Shown: piece after piece, positions 43,851 to 55,084 of the stretch | Layout of the letters: each line of letters starts with the position of its first letter | How positions within the stretch are numbered: position 1 is the stretch's first letter | Assembly: GCA_903632075.3 (NCBI GenBank) | Contig: CAHIKZ030005408.1 | Coordinates: 837,501-901,500, forward strand | DNA: 64,000 nucleotides | Source of the DNA: Acanthosepion pharaonis | Taxonomy: Eukaryota > Mollusca > Cephalopoda > Sepiida > Sepiidae | Reading direction: 5' to 3' | Notes under the pieces: model-generated | What the model was told of the DNA's origin: nothing | Database searches by the model: none | The model's input: only the letters and a program-made list of their open reading frames with translations | Made by a program: the position numbers and the translations under genes

Positions 43851-44340
43851 TTTACTAGCTTGATTTTAGTATCTCCAATTTTTAATTTGCATATTGGGCT
43901 GTTTCTTTTTGTACGTTCTGTCTTCCTACAATTTTGTTTAGTTCATTCTTGTAGCTGCTGTCTTCTGCAGAAGTTGCTGGAGTTTCCTTTTCGTGACTGC
44001 TATCAATCCTATGTCATCTACAGATTTAACGTAGCTGTGGCTGCCAATAATGAATCCTGGAAGGAATTATAATTGTCTCAAAATCACTTCACAGTAAATG
44101 TTGAATAAGTCCGGTGAGAAGACCTATCCTTGTCTTACGCCCCGTTCTATTTTTGCATATTTATTTAATTTATTTTCTATCCGTATGCAGACGTTTTTCT
44201 CCCAATATAAGATCTGGATTATTCTGATACCCTTCCCAAATAAATCAAACTTACCTGGCACCTAGAATAGTTCTTCATGTCGTACTTTATCAAATTGCGT
44301 TTGCATAATCTTTAAAAATACGTCCTTTTGCATTTTCACA
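43850..44340. mobile_element. Probable LINE RT remains, minus strand
   Basis: ACTTTATCAAATTGCGTTTG near 44285 and GTCTTACGCCCCGTTCTATT near 44130 read on the minus strand as KRNLIKYD and ERGVRQGxxLS-like RT segments (RT motif B region). This would be the 5' continuation of the LINE B copy above. Heavily decayed. Confidence 0.5.
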
Positions 44341-44344
44341 TATA

Positions 44345-44785
44345 AAGACAACGAAAGTGTTTGGCTCTGATCTGACATCTCGTTTACAGTTGCTCTCTCA
44401 CAGACGAGCCGTCGCCTCCTTCTGTCTTTTCTACAAACACTTTAACTGCTCCGACGAGCTGTTTTCGCTAGTTCCCAAACTGCATGAATTTAAACGTGCC
44501 ACTAGATCGGCATCTCATCCCACCCTTTCATGTAGCCGTCTCATCTACTCCACTATCATCATGTCTCACACTTACCGTCTGTGGAACTCCCTTCCTCTTA
44601 CTAGCTTCCCCGATAGCTATAATCTCCAAATATTCAAATGCAATGTCAATTGACATCTCCAGATGCCTTGATCTGTTCCCCGTCCTTCTCTTTATCCTTT
44701 CCTCTTTCACCCCTCTTTAGTCTTGTTCCCACTCTCTGTAACCCCTTGCGTGCTAGTGGCACTCCCGCCTTGCTTGGGATGAAAA

Positions 44786-44817
<32 letters not shown>
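44345..44817 (+). mobile_element. LINE family A, C-terminus with (TA)n tail
   Basis: SDLTSRLQLLSHRRAVASFC, LFYKHFNCSDELFSLVPKLH, RLWNSLPLTSFPDSYNLQIF and KCNVN are in one open frame of 98 codons. The tail GGCACTCCCGCCTTGCTTGG and GATGAAAAGCTTT leads into a (TA)n tract (44790-44817). Coding part nearly intact, 5'-truncated. Confidence 0.85.
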
Positions 44818-44887
44818 CGAAAGAAGAGATCTATGCTAGATGCACTAATATATTTGCTAATTTTAACTTAATCATATAACGAATTTT

Positions 44888-45345
44888 TTTTTTATAAAGC
44901 CACTAAAACGCAAGGAGGTTACTGAGTGTGAAAAGATATGAGTAAAAGAGAAATATCATTAAGGAAAGAAAACGTATTCTGAAAACAGAATATAACGATT
45001 GACATTGCATTTAACCTTTTAAAGATCAAAATTAACTGGAAAGCAAGAAGCTGGAAAAGAGTTCTACAAGCGAGATTTGCGAAAGAATGAACTGGTGGCA
45101 GAAAACTTACGATTAAATGTAACAATTTCTACTGTAAGATGATGAGACCTAGCTGCCACTCTAGTACTGCGCTTAAACTTGTAAAGTCGGGATACCAACG
45201 AGAAAAGCTCATCAGAACAAGTACCGTGAAAATATTTGTAGAAAAGACACTGAGATGATACGTTACGGCAGTGGGAAAGTGACTGAAGCCGAGATGCCAG
45301 GTCAAGCGCGATAACATTGCAGCCTTTTTTTTAAAAAAAAGAATT
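44888..45345 (-). mobile_element. LINE family A, C-terminus, reverse
   Basis: Minus frames: WHLGFSHFPTAVTYHLSVFS and TNIFTVLVLMSFSRWYPDFT (45300-45150), then CRTLFQLLAFQLILIFKRLN (45090-45000). The tail CCTTGCGTTTTAGTGGCTT ends in an A run (T-run 44887-44895 on plus). It faces the previous copy tail to tail across 70 bp. Confidence 0.75.
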
Positions 45346-45349
45346 TCTA

Positions 45350-45600
45350 TATATATAGCAGAAGCATAAGACGATAAGACGTACTCTTATCATGACTCAA
45401 TTGTATCTCTGTCCGCGAACAGAACGCAACTGAAATTCGAGAGATCCCCAGTCCCGGGACACAGTTGCTCACGGCAGGTCCCTACCACATTGCGTCAAAG
45501 AAGAAGGGGCAGCAGTAGAGGACTAGTCGATTTTTGGTCCTGGCCCGGGTGCATGCACTCGAGATCCCCACTGTGTCACATACCTCTACCAGTAGGGGGC
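45350..45600. other. Unassigned GC-richer sequence
   Basis: Contains GATCCCCAGTCCCGGGACAC and GAGATCCCCACTGTGTCACA in direct repeat-like form. No open frame or known family. Confidence 0.35.
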
Positions 45601-45604
45601 ACCT

Positions 45605-45735
45605 CGGCGTGGTGTAATGGTTAGCAAGCTTGGCTTGCTAGATCAGTTACTACTGAAAAGTGAGTTCGATTCTCACTGGATACCCATACTTTCGGCCTTG
45701 TGCCACATCTAAGCTACGCTTGGAAAATCTGTACC
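45605..45735 (+). mobile_element. tRNA-derived SINE, family S2
   Basis: GGCGTGGTGTAATGGTTAGC (A box) and GTGAGTTCGATTCTCACTGG (B box), then ATACTTTCGGCCTTGTGCCA and TCTAAGCTACGCTTGGAAAA. Best preserved S2 copy in the window. Confidence 0.8.
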
Positions 45736-45779
45736 TCTACCAGTAGGGAAGGGCATTAAATACAAGCACCAGACGTACG

Positions 45780-45955
45780 TTTACAACTATAAATTAGGAG
45801 ACCTAGCTGCCAATCTAGTAAGGCGCTTGAATTCCTGAAATGGGGTGATATGTTACGGTGGTGGGAAAGTGACTGAAGCCGAGATGCCATGTCAGGATCG
45901 ATAATATTGCAGATTCTTTTGGATTTTGAAAATAATCTCTAGGCGCACCAGACCA
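45780..45955 (-). mobile_element. LINE family A fragment
   Basis: GAGACCTAGCTGCCAATCTA and ACTGAAGCCGAGATGCCATG match 45145-45305, the C-terminal coding part of the neighbouring copy. About 80 bp in the middle are missing relative to it. Confidence 0.6.
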
Positions 45956-46364
45956 TATTAATGAGCAACGTCTGATGTAGCATTTTCGTCATTTACATAA
46001 ATCTCGATTTTGAACGCAAAAGAACGCGAAAGAGTGTCACGCATGGCATCCAATGCGGTCAGGTTTAAAGTATCATCTGTATACAACCGTTTTCTCTGAT
46101 CAATGCCTGAAATTGTTTTGACTAACTGATTGTTTCGTTTTTTACGGCTTACCAACCCTTTGCAAGTTATTTAAAACTAGAAAATATTTCTAGATTGTAA
46201 TTTTTTTTAGATAATAATGGTTTAGTGATTCATGTCTTACTAATTAACTCTTAGCTGGGGGAGGCAGATTATTACTTTTCCCAAACGACTTCGAACCCAA
46301 TCGAGAAGGGAAAGTGAGGATCAGGCACCTCTAGCCCAGATATGACAGCAATAATCTATTCGGC

Positions 46365-46530
46365 TAGTTTAATTGTTAATGGCCCGGAATTGTTTATTCG
46401 GAGGACCGAATACCAATTGCTGTTTGCTTCGTAATATTCACCTAAGCCGATATGCCCTTGAGGAATGTATAAATCTACCTCTTTTCCCCCACCTATGGGT
46501 TGAACCTATCTGCTCATATTGTGGAAAAAT
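46365..46530 (+). mobile_element. SINE S1, diverged copy
   Basis: GGCCCGGAATTGTTTATTCG and AGGACCGAATACC stand where intact S1 copies have CGGCTCGGA and GCCGAGTTCGAATTCC. TATGCCCTTGAGGAATGTAT and CCTATGGGTTGAA continue the S1 body. Confidence 0.5.
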
Positions 46531-46679
46531 AAATAGATAAATAGTAAATATGTCAGCGTTTAGGCGGAGACATTAGAATTCTAGAGGTGAAATAGAATTT
46601 AGAAGGAACTGGAAACCCAATCCTAAACAGGAAACAAGGGATAAATCGCATTAGCTTTTATTTTTACAACAATCAGATT

Positions 46680-46900
46680 TAACCTAAAATGGAGTATTGC
46701 TACCATATATGGGCTGGGGCTGCCCAATCTTCACTTTCCATTTTTGATAGGATTCGAAGGCGTTTATACGATATTATGGGGGGGGGGCTTATTATCCGCT
46801 CTGAAGCTACGACGCATGTTTATTCCTATTCTATCGCTATTTCCATGGAAAATGTTCAGGCGAGCTCCATTCTTTAGCTCCGCCAGTTCAGACATTTACA
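46680..46900 (+). mobile_element. LINE family E fragment
   Basis: MEYCYHIWAGAAQSSLSIFD and RIRRRLYDIMGGG, then SYSIAISMENVQASSIL after an internal deletion. These match the minus-strand copies at 8.7 and 41.3 kb. A run of eight or nine G marks the deletion joint. Confidence 0.7.
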
Positions 46901-47287
46901 GCTAAGACCTACCATGACATATCCACGGAGTCAAAACAACCTCATTGCTTCGGTATTCTCCGTGTAAGGACAAAGTTCCACTAAGATTTTTTTTTTTTTT
47001 TCACTAAGACCTGCTACTTTGGACGGGCTTCCCTGATCACTAGAATCTTAAACTCTTCAAGTTAAAGGTCAATCGTTACATTCCGTCCATAATCTTCATT
47101 ATTTCCCTTTTGAGCATTCATATCACACACGTCATTTAGTAACCCTCTACCTTGAGTGGTTCTTGAGACCCGTATTGTGTGAGCTTTTAGTAAAAATAAA
47201 AAAAAAATATGGCCAAGTAAGTAATTGGGAAAATCAACACTACAATATATGAGTTTCGTCCTCTGATAAAATGAAGGACAAATATTC

Positions 47288-47480
47288 CATGCGGGTGGCG
47301 CAATGGACAGCCGCTGGGAATATGAAACAGAAGAACAGAGTTCGATTTCCTGCCGATTTTTTTAACCTTAGGAAAAGTATAAATCCATTTCTTCTACCGC
47401 CCCAGTTATGGGTTAAATAGTAGGAGTTGTAAAATCATTAGCTCTAAAAATTGTTAATGCAATATTCACTTACACTCTAT
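47288..47480 (+). mobile_element. SINE S1, diverged copy
   Basis: ATGCGGGTGGCGCAATGGAC (A box) and ACAGAGTTCGATTTCCTGCC (B box), then CTTAGGAAAAGTATAAATCC and CCAGTTATGGGTTAAATAG. Tail lost. Confidence 0.6.
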
Positions 47481-47519
47481 AATATGGGTGCTTGTGAGTT
47501 ATCAATCGCCAATTTTCGA

Positions 47520-47765
47520 GATCGAAGCGGCTGGTTTCCGACATTTCAATGTTAATCATCGATACAATTTCGTTGATTTCCGGATTGTCGAACATTTGTG
47601 GAGATCAGCAAAGTGAAGGAACAAGCGTCACCAAAGAATGGCACGTCATCATCTTGAGACTTACCTGGCCGAGTTCATGTGAAGAGGGTAAATACCCGGT
47701 GGAATCAACCTATTCGACGATACCCTGCAGAGTATAACCGCGTTCATGCCACCCGAATAATACGA
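47520..47765 (+). pseudogene. Merlin/IS1595-like (ISXO2-type) transposase fragment
   Basis: One continuous frame from about 47541 reads HFNVNHRYNFVDFRIVEHLW, RSAK, stop, RNKRHQRMARHHLETYLAEF, M, stop, RG. This is the C-terminal catalytic region of DDE_Tnp_IS1595 transposases: VNHxxNFVD, the E of 'xxVExxW', then RxxKR and LxxYLxEFMWR. Both stops are TGA where Arg (CGA) and Trp (TGG) are expected, which fits simple transition decay. No terminal repeats are seen. Merlin elements are cut-and-paste DNA transposons related to IS1016/IS1595. Confidence 0.72.
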
Positions 47766-47799
47766 TTAATGTTTGTTATTTGGAGAAATAAATATCATT

Positions 47800-48395
47800 T
47801 AAAAAACGAATAGTATATTTTTACACATCTGTATTTGTGAAAATTAATTTAAAAAGTGGCGACGGATAACCCACAAGTACCATAATATGTTTCGACTTTA
47901 AATAACCGGCAAAGGGTTGATAAACTGTAAAAAAAAATCAATCTGCATTATCGTTGTTATAATTGTGATTTATCTCTCACTTTTTCTAGTGTAATCTTTT
48001 CTTTGCTTCAAAAGAAACGTAAGCCTCCTTATTTATTGGTATTTTCAATATTTTAATTAGACTACCAACGGTCCAGGTGATAAAACATTGAAGTTGATTT
48101 CAAAAAATTATCTGTTTAAAGAAAGTTGATATAAAAATACTTACTGTATAAAAAATTCGTTTTTTTTTATCTTATTCACTTAAAATATTTCTTAAAACAG
48201 ATTAACTTAAAAAATATATTTTTAATGTGCTACAAAATATTTTAAAATCATATTCACTTGAAAATACTTTTTAAATATTCCAAACTATGTTTTAAATATT
48301 TAAAATATTGTTTGTCTGAAATATAAATAATTCCTCTACAAAAAACTGGACGAAACGGCAAAGCGGGATCTCTTTGTGTCTGTCTTTAACTTAAA
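47800..48395. other. AT-rich unassigned stretch
   Basis: Repeated ATTTAAAATATT-like words near 48120-48320 that also occur near 52060-52200 suggest an old AT-rich repeat. No gene. A single 28-bp minisatellite-like unit lies near 47895. Confidence 0.4.
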
Positions 48396-48399
48396 ACTA

Positions 48400-49151
48400 C
48401 AGAGCAGCCTCGGTTCTCGAACGCCTCACATGTTGAACGAATCAGCTTTCGAACAGAAAATTCGGGATGAAAATGCCTCGGTTATCGAACAAAATTTCGG
48501 TTCTCAAACAACATTGCCAAACCGAGGTAACCCAAATAGAATCATTTCTTAGTCAACCCCCATGTTGTATACATTTTTGTGCTGTGCTTTTCTTTTTCAA
48601 TTTTATTGTACTGTGCCTTTTATTTTCTCTCTCTTTATTAGTCCTCAGTCATGGCTCCAAAGAAAGCTAACAGTGATACTGGTAAAGGAAAAAGAAAAGT
48701 TGAGAGAAAAACAATTGTTGAGAGAAAAACAATTGTCTCTTCCTACTCAGTTTCATATGGCAAAATCAACAATCTATACTATTCTTATAAATAAAGAAAC
48801 AATCATGTCTTTCCTTCCATTTTCTAAACAATAACATCTCTTTCCTTCTGCTTCCATTTATACCATCAACTCTCCTACATGCAGGTACGGTAAAATTTAA
48901 TGTGTTTGTCTATATTTTATCTGTTTAGTATTGGGTTTATTTAGTTATTTCTTAGATTTAATGATTTTCATTAGTTTTGTGTATAAACTTGTGCACAAAG
49001 TACTGTTGTAAAAGTTTAAATAAGCAATCATCTTGAGACCCGGAACGGATTAATCTATTTTACATTGATTCCTATTGAAAGAATATTTTCGGTTTCCGAA
49101 CATTTCGGCTTACGAACAGGCTTCAGGAACGAATTGAGTTAAGTTCCACTG
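48400..49151 (+). mobile_element. Tigger/pogo-like DNA transposon, internally deleted
   Basis: Both ends are visible: CAGAGCAGCCTCGGTTCTCG on the left, and on the right the reverse complement CAGTGGAACTTAACTC; each is flanked by TA. Subterminal TTCGAAC/GTTCGTAAGCCGAA blocks add to the symmetry. An ATG at 48651 starts MAPKKANSDTGKGKRKVE, like the N-terminus of pogo/Tigger transposases. A second frame near 48740-48800 reads HMAKSTIYTILINKETI, the DNA-binding helix-turn-helix segment. The DDE catalytic domain is absent, so at about 750 bp it is a non-autonomous derivative. Confidence 0.82.
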
Positions 49152-49249
49152 TATATTAATTAAACAAAATTGTTTGAAGAAAGTTAAAATAAAATAAAAA
49201 TAGTGTATAAACAACTCGTATTTTTAAATCTTATTCACTTAAATCAGAT

Positions 49250-49325
49250 TAACTTAATTCATTATGTGCCGGACGGACGCACCACGCAAGCACGCACGCA
49301 ATCACAGACTTTTAGATAGATGGCA
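49250..49325 (+). mobile_element. 3' end of a TACTAGC-type element
   Basis: GCCGGACGGACGCACCACGC, then CAATCACAGACTTTTAGATA. It matches the end style of 30235 and 54670. The start is not identified. Confidence 0.4.
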
Positions 49326-49329
49326 CAAG

Positions 49330-50480
49330 GCTTTGGGTTTTGAAGTTTAAGATTCGTCCGTCTTTCACGCTTACAAATAAGCCTTTATTTATTTATTTAT
49401 TTATTTATTTTCGTGGTTTTCCTTTCTTTCTTTTTCTTTTTTCTTAAGATGTTTTCTTTTTTATCTTTTTTCAGATCATATTCACTTTACTTAACTGATC
49501 AAGTTTACATTCCTTTCTTTTCTTTTTTCTTTTCCTTTTTTTCTTTCCCATTTTTCTTTCCCATTTTTCTTTACTTTCTTTCTGTTTTCTTCACGCAAGC
49601 AGACGTAAGATCTTCTCAGTTAATTCTACTCCTTGTCTCAAAGTATCCCTTCCTCATAACCAACCCCTTCCTTCTGCTTATCATCATCTGTTCCATTTTC
49701 CTTCCCTGCCAAGCATCCAACTCGCCGAAATTTTACTCCTACCAACAACATTTCCTTTTTATGACCTTAAACGGTCATTAACAGAGGCTGGAGTGCCCCA
49801 GAACGCAGGGCTCCAATGTCTCGAACTTGTGGGATGAATACGGGAACATGAGTTTCAGCTGTGAAATTCGACCTTAGGGGTTTACGGTAGACAAAGCAAA
49901 ACCCCGTACAGACTTTTATTTTAATCTGGCCAAAGACTACAAGGCGCTTGCACCCAAATATAATCGTATTCACAAATATACGCTAACATACAATTATACT
50001 TACCGTTTTGACGACATATAAATCGCACGGGTGTATAAGACGCACCCCAATTTCAGCAGGAAAAATCAAGAAAAAATTAGTAATTAGTAAAATTATTAGT
50101 AAATTGTAAATTGTAATATGCCTAGGCTATATTTATGAGGCATTATATTGGTTAAACAAGGTATGATTACAACTAAAGTAAAAATAATAGGGGAAAAGAA
50201 CAGGAGCCTATAAAAACTTTTTATTATATCCAAAGGTAAGAAAACAAAATAAAAATCAAGCAATTATTACAATTGAGCAAAACAGTTACCATTAAAATTT
50301 TGGAGGTTAGATCTGACGGAACCAAGGAATGTAGTTAATCCGAGCACTTTCCATATGAACAATAGTTCAAACAAGATATCAGTTTTCGGCGCAACCCACT
50401 TCCCAGAATCTGACCAAAGTTAGATGAGAGATAATAACGATGCTTAGCATACATAATGGTAATGGTTATATTAGCCGTTT
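49330..50480. other. T-rich tract and unassigned sequence
   Basis: (TTTA)n at 49383-49410 and a CTTT-rich block to 49600, then mixed sequence. TATAAATCGCACGGGTGTAT with AAGACGCACCCCAATTT at 50018-50060 looks like the terminus of a known type of small DNA transposon, but the other end is not seen. No gene. Confidence 0.35.
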
Positions 50481-50860
50481 CCTTATAAGGAAATATTCGG
50501 CATTCATTGATCGAGCATTGTCGGTTGAAATTTATAAAATCTTTCTATTAAAACAATTTTTCAAGAAAATAGGTTTCTCAAGTACAGCAGCTGTTATAAC
50601 TTTTTACCATTACAGACTGCTGTTTCCTTCCTAACCTTTTGTTTGAAGTAGTGTGGAAGATCATCCTCTTGATTATGTCATTATTTTCTCTTCGAGTTAA
50701 ATGGGATATCCATTTTAGCAGTTGCCGTTGTTGAAAGTCCTCAAATAATGTGGTTTCTCTTATTCGGCACAGTTCTTTGTTTGTGATTGTGTAGCGCCAG
50801 TCCACAAGGTTCGAAGACGGGTGATCCTCTCTAAGACTTACTGTTCTTAGAAGGCACACT
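50480..50860 (-). mobile_element. LINE C-terminal segment, family D, best copy
   Basis: The minus frame 50859-50578 (93 codons) reads LVDWRYTITNKELCRIRETT, LFEDFQQRQLLKWISHLTRR and ENNDIIKRMIFHTTSNKRLG. The layout (WRxxITNxEL, then a basic stretch with 'WxxHxxR') is that of LINE C-termini of the RTE/CR1 kind. It defines the sense of the other three family D copies, all on the minus strand. Confidence 0.68.
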
Positions 50861-50869
50861 AAAAGTCAC

Positions 50870-52460
50870 AAAGAAGTTTAGAAGTATAAGTCAGTGGTTA
50901 TAATAAACATTTCTAAGTCACGGACCCCTTTTGTCAAGGACGCTTTGAGGCACAGGCCCCTATAAGAACTAACCCTACATAGACAGACAGACAGACAATT
51001 GACTGGTTTTTCACAACACTTATACGTGCATTTCTCAACACTGCACACTCGTGCATACATATCACTTTTCAGCCAGACACGCTTGAAAGAATTTGTGTTC
51101 AATTAATCGTCACCATTATATTAGAAGACAGTGAAACCCTGGTAAACTGTGGAACATGTGAGTTATAACTTGCTTGGAATGGCAAAAGATGGCTGTCGTA
51201 TGGAGAATGATAACACATGTTTAAATGGTATACAGGGACACAACAGCAAGTCAAATACGCCTAGCGGTCGGCATTGTAAGTAGTGACTGGGTGCGTTTTC
51301 TTTTTAAAAGTGGCAAAATACATTTGCATTTATTTCTTTCAATGAAAAACTGCTTAGTGGGAGAAGTGCTGTATATAAATGTTTATTTTTTATCAGATCC
51401 TCAACCCTGAAAACTACCCATGAACCCACTAGATATCCGTGGAGCACATGTGCAGAAATCCTGGTATATTTATTTTTTCTTTTTCAAATTTTGCTTATGA
51501 ATTGAAAATTAAGTTTACATTAGTAATTTTAAAATTGGTTTTTAATTTGGAAATGAAACAGATAAATTCTCTTTTTTAAATATCTTCTCTAATTGACAGA
51601 TTGATTTTCGTATTTTAGGAGTGAAATTCAACCGTAGATTGTTTTGGTTACGATGTCCATGTCTAAGAGAATTTCGTCTTGTTCGTTATTTTAAATTAAT
51701 GCATGCTATAGTTCAGTCTAGCATCATTCCTCCATCATTCCTCCATAGTCAGCTTATGAACTTTTTAGCCAATCTTCGTAAATATTCGGTTGTTCAGAAA
51801 ATAATATTCGTTTTTAGAATAATATATTATTATGATAGTTGCACGAAAATAAATTATTCATTCCTAATAAATTTAAGGCCAAATAACTAAATTTTAATAA
51901 AATATTAGATTATTAGAATAAATACCTAAATTTTTAAGATTGCTGGGTAGTTAAAAAATTATATAAAAAGTTACTCACATTATATTCGTAAAATATTTTT
52001 GTAAATATACCCCCGTAGAAAAATCCGAACATAAGTCTGTCTAGATAGTTGTGAACACCTCATAAAAAACACCAACATCCGTCTTAAAAATGTATTTTTG
52101 CGATGTTTTAAAATAAAAGTAATGTTTATTTGAAATCAGATTAATTTAACTTTAAATCATTTCAAATAAAGTTTCAAAAACGTATATTTTATTTTTGAAA
52201 GATTTTTTAATTTTAATAAAGAGAATCACATTGTGCTGAAAGAATTATAAATATGGCTAAAATCAAACATTTTTAGTGATTTAAAATGAAACTCATTCCA
52301 ATCAATTAAACTGGTTTTTGAAATACAGAAAAGTATTTTACTTACTGAAAATATTAAATTTAATCAATTAGGTTGAAATTAGAAGTAAAATAGAAGCTTC
52401 AAGAAAAAATTTTAATTTTTAAAAATTCATTTTAAACTTTAGGTATCGCTTGTCTTTTGA
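50870..52460. other. Unassigned stretch, AT-rich in its second half
   Basis: 50893-50985 (CAGTGGTTATAATAAAC, GTCACGGACCCC) resembles the edge of a hAT-type small transposon but its partner end is not seen. 51600-52450 is AT-rich with repeated TTTTAAAATTAA-like words. No gene. Confidence 0.35.
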
Positions 52461-52463
52461 AGT

Positions 52464-52469
<6 letters not shown>

Positions 52470-52538
<69 letters not shown>

Positions 52539-52870
52539 TATAATGAGAACAAAAGTAATATATAAATTCTAACGTTCAAAGCATTTATTCAAAAGAGGGT
52601 TCAATATCGATAGTAGACCAGTAATTAATTATTATAATTTTTTCATATAGACAAAAATAATGTACCCACTACAAAGATGCAATTTCGTTTCGGTGCATTT
52701 AGTTGAACCTCGACTGGTGAGAACTAAAATGGAAAAGATTACTACAATTCAGCGGCCTCACTATTTTATAAAGAATTTGAATTTTATGTTTTTCACCAAT
52801 CGAGGTCTAAATGCACCGAAACGAAGTTGCATCGTTCTTGTGAATACATTGTTTTGTCTATATGAAAAAA

Positions 52871-52911
<41 letters not shown>
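52470..52911. repeat. Fold-back element between two (TA)n tracts
   Basis: (TA)n at 52470-52536 and 52876-52911 flank two inverted arms: 52632-52725 and 52788-52880, about 85 bp each, spacer about 60 bp. Shared words are TATAGACAAAA, AAGATGCAATTTCGTTTCGG and TGCATTTAG. The right arm contains GGTCTAAATGCACC then GAAACGAAGTT, a stem II/GAAAC arrangement like the hammerhead-like modules, without the CTGANGA box. Confidence 0.75.
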
Positions 52912-52915
<4 letters not shown>

Positions 52916-53049
52916 CTCGAGTGTTTGAGGATCAATTGCCACATGTTTCCCTGAGTAGACAGCAAAGCTTCCTTTACTGCATGCGACAAAGTTACGGTGG
53001 TACAAGGCTGTCATTGAGAGGAGTAGCATGCTGCTAACTTTCGCTAATA

Positions 53050-53810
53050 TTTACACGCAGTTGATCCCGGTGTTCAAGTCGACCTCGCTCAAACCTTTGT
53101 ATAGATGAGAAAGGGAACAGGCGCCCAGCACCTTCGCTCTGACGCTTTGTTTCCGAGGAAGAAAAGGGTATTCTGCATCGCTTCAGAATGAGTTTGTCTC
53201 TGAAACGCAAGAGTGACCTTCCAACTGACCTGCTTGTTCGAAGTTGTAGGAAGAGGAATGTTTTCGGAAGTCTGCTATCGCTCAAACAAGAAAGATGTTC
53301 TGCTCACATGAGTTGGATTATCATTAAGATGGCTTCAGTACCCGTCATGTTGCATTTATTCAGAACTTCAATTTATAATGCGATTACCAAGTTTTCTGTT
53401 GCAGATCATACGTAGGCCACGCATGTGGAAGGCATCAAGTTGATTGGTGTTTTCGCGGTATAGAGGCCAAGATTCTACGCCATATAGTACTGTTGCCAGT
53501 AATAATGACACGTCCACATCAATTTTCACTTTTAACGAAACTTCACGGGTATACCAAAGTCCGTGATAAAGATTACCGAAGGCATAGCTAGCCTTTCCAA
53601 TCCTGCACTCAATTTCTTTGTACATTTTAACCTCGTTGGATGCAGTGGAGCCAAGTTAGGTGAAAAAGGAAACTGTTTTCAAGACTTTTCTTTCAACATA
53701 AACAGTGGGACCTACAGCTAGGGGTGTAGTTACAGTTCCATTTTTTATGCTGATAGCATCTGTTTCGCACAGGAGGAACTTTCTTTCAGTTCATCTCTGC
53801 ACATGACTCT
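53050..53810 (-). mobile_element. LINE family F, RT C-terminal region and following domain
   Basis: Minus frame 53625-53368: EIECRIGKASYAFGNLYHGL, ATVLYGVESWPLYRENTNQL, DAFHMRGLRMICNRK. This is the standard RT-downstream segment (ATLLYGxExW, HxRxLRxI). It continues with SDSRLPKTFLFLQLRTSRSV and GRSLLRFRDKLI near 53285-53180, the usual C-terminal end. Upstream GPTVYVERKVLKT near 53730-53690 belongs to the same element. Frameshifted, no 5' part. Confidence 0.78.
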
Positions 53811-53811
53811 C

Positions 53812-53838
53812 TCACTCTGTCTCTCTGTCTCTCTCTCT

Positions 53839-53880
<42 letters not shown>
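53812..53880. repeat. (CT)n microsatellite
   Basis: About 30 CT units with a few T interruptions. Confidence 0.92.
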
Positions 53881-53884
<4 letters not shown>

Positions 53885-53997
53885 TTTCTTTACAGTTTAT
53901 TGTCTCCCTTTCTTTCTCTATTCTTATTTATCTATTAATTGAAATGAGTCGTGGGTATAATTAAAACGCTAACAAAAGTTCACATTCTTGAAATTCA

Positions 53998-54670
53998 GCC
54001 AACATCTCTTTATTTGTAACTAGCCTAAAAGCCGCCCTTTAGGCGCATATTAGGCTAGCTCTTGCGGAGGGCTTTCGGGCCTTCGGGGTTTTACCTTCAG
54101 CGTAAACGCAACGTAAAACTTATAAGAATTTAGAAATCATAAATTTATTTTATCTTTATTAGACACATTAATTCGGCATAATCTTTCTTCGTATACGCAA
54201 CCCATCTCCGTAGTTTTGTTTACATTTATTTTGCGCCTAATTTTTATTTTCTTTTAAAATCACCATTCTTTATGATCTTTTGACATAAAGCCGCTCTTAA
54301 AAGACATTTGGGAAACCGAACTATGTAATATTTCGAATACGTCACAGTACGCGTGCTAGAAAAAGAAAAAAAAATGAGCAACGTACCGTGCCCAGCTTAA
54401 GTTGTAATTACGGTTCAGTTAGACTATATCAATTGCAATTGCGAAGAAAAGCGAAATTAAATTTAAATTTTTAACAAACAATTGTTTTTTTTAAACCTTT
54501 CACTCTGTTCGATATTTAAATTTAACTTTAAATGAGTTATTTATTTAATTCTTAATCACGTGTAACTACATTAGTTACTATCTGTTACTTCAGGTTGTTT
54601 ATGATTCACCGTGATCGAAAAACGGACGGACGGACGGACACACGTACACTATGCTTTATTTATATAGATT
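53998..54670 (+). mobile_element. TACTAGC-type element, near complete
   Basis: Starts at AACTAGCCTAAAAGCCGCCC with a local hairpin (GCCTAA...TTAGGC) and ends at GGACGGACGGACACACGTAC, then CTTTATTTATATAGAT. About 670 bp without open frames. Start and end resemble those of the 34.8-35.3 and 62.1-62.7 kb elements, although the start here is diverged. Confidence 0.5.
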
Positions 54671-54936
54671 ATTTCGATCTCCGTAATTATCTCAGAAATA
54701 ATCGTCGGTTAATTAAGTAATTTTTTTTTAAAAATCTGGTACTAAATTAATGTCGTTGTATTAAATACGCTTTCATTTGATGTCATCTTCCAGGATCTAT
54801 TTTTATGCAATATTTTTTCACACATTCATCAATCACAAAATAAAAATTTCTGCCTGAATTATTGGGATAAGAAGGCCATTACTTACACTATTCACATGTG
54901 AACTAGTATCTTCATATTTGTTATTTTTATCACACG

Positions 54937-54985
54937 TTTAAGATCGTTGTACTCTTCGGTCTTCATCAAGTATATGTTGTCCGGG
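54937..54985 (-). repeat. Decayed hammerhead-like module
   Basis: Minus strand: TTGATGAAGACCGAAGAGTA, then CAACGATCTTAAACGTGTGA. Box, loop and AAACGTGT follow the pattern of the 36/39 kb units, but the CTGANGA C and the GAAA G are mutated. Confidence 0.35.
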
Positions 54986-55084
54986 TAACCTACAGGCAAT
55001 TTCGAACTGAAAACTTTATTTAATCTATGGGGATATGTTGTTCTCGTTACACTTTTGCTTTTGCTTTTTTACAGTGATGTTCAC

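Noticed and set aside
45605..45700. Functional tRNA gene
   Set aside because: A- and B-box-like sequences are present, but acceptor and anticodon stems do not pair and the sequence continues into a SINE body shared by other copies.
50893..50985. hAT transposon end (CAGTGGTT start, GTCACGGACCCC)
   Set aside because: Only one end is visible and no 8-bp duplication could be shown.
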